From DAINBT01 sp036732785 (GTDB taxonomy: Bacteria; Planctomycetota; Phycisphaerae; Sedimentisphaerales; SM23-30), in assembly GCA_964537505.1 (NCBI GenBank), contig CAZICK010000014.1, positions 1-54,696 of the forward strand: 54,696 nucleotides of DNA. Direction: 5' to 3'. This document shows, in pieces, positions 53,359 through 54,696 of this stretch (positions are counted from its first letter, which is position 1; the number at the start of each line of letters is the position of its first letter). A model generated the notes under the pieces. It searched no databases. It saw only the letters and a list, made by a program, of their open reading frames with translations, and had not been told where the DNA came from. Position numbers and translations under genes: made by a program.

Positions 53359-54336
53359 ATGGTCAGAAGCTTATTGCCGGTCATTACCAATACCTTCACT
53401 GAAACCTTACGTCAGCCCATTTACGGCATAGTCATCGCCGCCACGGTTCTCCTGTTGATCTTAAGTCCTTCCCTAACCATGTTTACCATCGACGATGACA
53501 ATAAACTGCTCAAGGATGTCGGACTGTCAACTTTGCTTGTAGCAGGGCTGTTTTTGGCCGTTTTCGCCGCCGCTACGGTCGTTACCGAGGAAATCGAAAA
53601 CAAAACAATCCTCACGATCGTGACCAAAACGGTCAGCCGATCCGCTTTCGTAATCGGTAAATTCATCGGTATCGCCGCGGCGGTATTGCTGGCTCAGTAT
53701 CTCCTTGCTATTGTTCTACTTATGATGATACGCCACGGCGTACTGCAAACCGCCTCTGATAGACGCGATACCGTAGTAGTTATTCTTGGGCTGGTAAGCA
53801 TGTTTTTTGTATTTCTGGTCGGGCTGGCCGGTAATTACTTTTACCGCTGGCGATTCAGCTCGACCGCTATCATATTGGCAACGGTCTGCGGTACGGTCGT
53901 CATGGCACTGCTGTATTTCATTGATCCCTATTGGCAGTTAAATTCCGCTGGGAATAACCTCCACCCTGAACTATTGGCGCCAATAGGACTTATGATCATT
54001 GCCACGCTCATTCTCACCGCCATAGCGGTCGCCGCCGCGACCCGATTGGGGATGATTATGACCCTTACGGTCTGCGCTATCATATTTGTCCTGGGGGCCG
54101 CGATGCAACAATGGCTCGCGCCAATAGCCGCCCAATCCGGTTTCAGCAGCTATTTGGCCTGGGCGGCCTTGGCGTTAGTGCCTTCTATAGATGTATTTGT
54201 GGTCACCGACGCTATCACCAGAGGCGATTCTATACCGTTGGCCTACGTCGGCCAAACTGCTGTCTATGCCTTCTTTTACGTCTGCGCGGCTCTGTTGTTC
54301 GCTGTGGCGATGTTTCGCAACCGTCAACTTGGTTGA
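53359..54336 (+). CDS. ABC-2-type membrane permease without an adjacent ATPase
   Basis: A 325-residue protein with about six membrane helices (YGIVIAATVLLLILSPSL, LLVAGLFLAVFAAATVV, GIAAAVLLAQYLLAIVLLMM, VVVILGLVSMFFVFLVGLAG, then further pairs near 200-290). The stretch TEEIENKTILTIVTKTVSRSAFVIGKFIG matches the permease at 43.9 kb (KEIFTIATKPVSRGQYMIGKFLG), so it belongs to the same ABC-2 family but lacks the large external domain. GGAG lies 8 bases before the ATG. No ATPase gene is beside it; the partner may be beyond the contig end or may be the one at 45.3 kb. It is divergent from the SPFH operon. Confidence 0.82.
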   Translation: MVRSLLPVITNTFTETLRQPIYGIVIAATVLLLILSPSLTMFTIDDDNKLLKDVGLSTLLVAGLFLAVFAAATVVTEEIENKTILTIVTKTVSRSAFVIGKFIGIAAAVLLAQYLLAIVLLMMIRHGVLQTASDRRDTVVVILGLVSMFFVFLVGLAGNYFYRWRFSSTAIILATVCGTVVMALLYFIDPYWQLNSAGNNLHPELLAPIGLMIIATLILTAIAVAAATRLGMIMTLTVCAIIFVLGAAMQQWLAPIAAQSGFSSYLAWAALALVPSIDVFVVTDAITRGDSIPLAYVGQTAVYAFFYVCAALLFAVAMFRNRQLG

Positions 54337-54388
54337 TAATTTGACTCGGAGTGGTTTTCGGGGGACCTGAGGCAAATTATTATAATTC

Positions 54389-54406
54389 GTAACGTCTTGC
54401 TGTTAC
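54389..54406 (+). terminator. Small hairpin downstream of the orphan permease
   Basis: GTAAC (54389-54393) pairs with GTTAC (54402-54406) around an 8-base loop, 53 bases past the stop. It is flanked by AATTATT and AATAATT, which are also complementary. There is no T-run, so a terminator role is only possible. Confidence 0.25.
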
Positions 54407-54527
54407 AATAATTACAGGCATTTCCATCTTAGTTGCTCACCCTCGGCATATCTTGGCAAGCAAGGCTAAAATTTGTAAAAAAAACTGTAATCGCTTGTTT
54501 TTTTGGTTCTGCCGAGATGTGGATAAG

Positions 54528-54696
54528 TTGTTATTTTTGGTGGCGGGGAATTGATGTACTGGATGGGCGATCAGGTCGGGCATGACAATTACAGTGCTTG
54601 TTTTTGGTCTGGGGGATTGTTGTAAGTCGTTATTTTTCGTAGTGGGGAATTGATGTAAGTGCTTATTTTACGTTGTTGGAATTGATGTAAGTGCTT
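54528..54696 (+). repeat. Degenerate tandem repeat, 32-34 bp period, running off the contig end
   Basis: Units lie at 54528-54560 (33), 54561-54594 (34, decayed), 54595-54626 (32), 54627-54659 (33) and 54660-54691 (32), and the last five bases TGCTT start a sixth. Each opens with a TGCTTATTTT-like phrase and closes with a GGAATTGATGTAAG-like phrase. The last full unit differs by one base from the copy at 14705-14736. No spacers separate the units, so this is not a CRISPR. The remainder of the final spacer (54407-54527) shows only a weaker relative of the unit near 54485. Confidence 0.75.

Noticed and set aside
54518..54526. Perfect DnaA box (TGTGGATAA) near the right end
   Set aside because: A single isolated copy far from dnaA, next to a degenerate repeat, with no second box; probably chance.
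54528..54696. CRISPR array at the contig end
   Set aside because: Units are 32-34 bases back to back with gradual divergence and no unique spacers or cas genes.

Overview
The window reads as one contig from a member of the Planctomycetota, most likely class Phycisphaerae. The evidence is a LEPR-xLL-type N-terminus (LEQLENRVLLAA) on a giant surface protein, a PEP-CTERM protein, a dockerin-like tail on a beta-helix protein, a formylglycine sulfatase, a SecA enlarged by insertions, and dnaA standing away from dnaN and gyrB. The placement is inferred from protein families; no 16S gene is present. A run of 100 N (21002-21101) marks a scaffold gap, and the right end stops inside a short tandem repeat, which probably explains why assembly ended there.

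Layout. 0.1-6.2 kb: a periplasmic cyclophilin lipoprotein on the plus strand, then a minus-strand block holding ychF, an unknown lipoprotein, and lemA-DUF3137-cinA. 6.6-9.9 kb: the translation operon rpsB-tsf-pyrH-frr, led by a near-consensus sigma70 promoter. 10.2-13.9 kb: two exported minus-strand proteins (propeller/DUF11-like/beta-helix/dockerin, and a PEP-CTERM beta-solenoid). 13.9-16.1 kb: a gene-free, purine-skewed spacer, a short repeat, a transposase scrap, and rsgA. 16.2-27.0 kb: a TSUP permease and one very long gene for an adhesin-like protein of bacterial Ig-like repeats, interrupted by the scaffold gap. 27.2-28.7 kb: a sulfatase. 28.9-34.9 kb: secA, an orphan DNA methyltransferase, and an exported Kelch propeller. 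34.9-41.9 kb (minus): glmM, dnaK-rsfS, dnaA with a likely oriC beside it, and an acetyltransferase. 42.0-53.0 kb (minus): three SPFH/band-7 proteins, a heavy-metal P1B ATPase, an ABC ATPase with its permease, and a 601-residue membrane-anchored protein. 53.4-54.3 kb: an orphan ABC-2-type permease.

Most interesting points. (1) lemA and dnaK, 34 kb apart, share about 120 nt of 5' leader right up to the ribosome-binding site. This is a candidate undescribed RNA regulator linking a chaperone with an envelope gene. (2) rsfS directly follows dnaK and has no NTG start able to include its conserved first helix; an ATC codon with a well-placed Shine-Dalgarno is the best start. (3) The giant gene appears broken only because the gap is written as 100 N: a tandem duplication predicts 213 missing bases, which restores one frame of 3,264 codons. 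(4) A 32-33 bp repeat occurs at the contig end and next to a degraded transposase downstream of rsgA. (5) Three SPFH genes lie in a row, the first encoding a polytopic variant.
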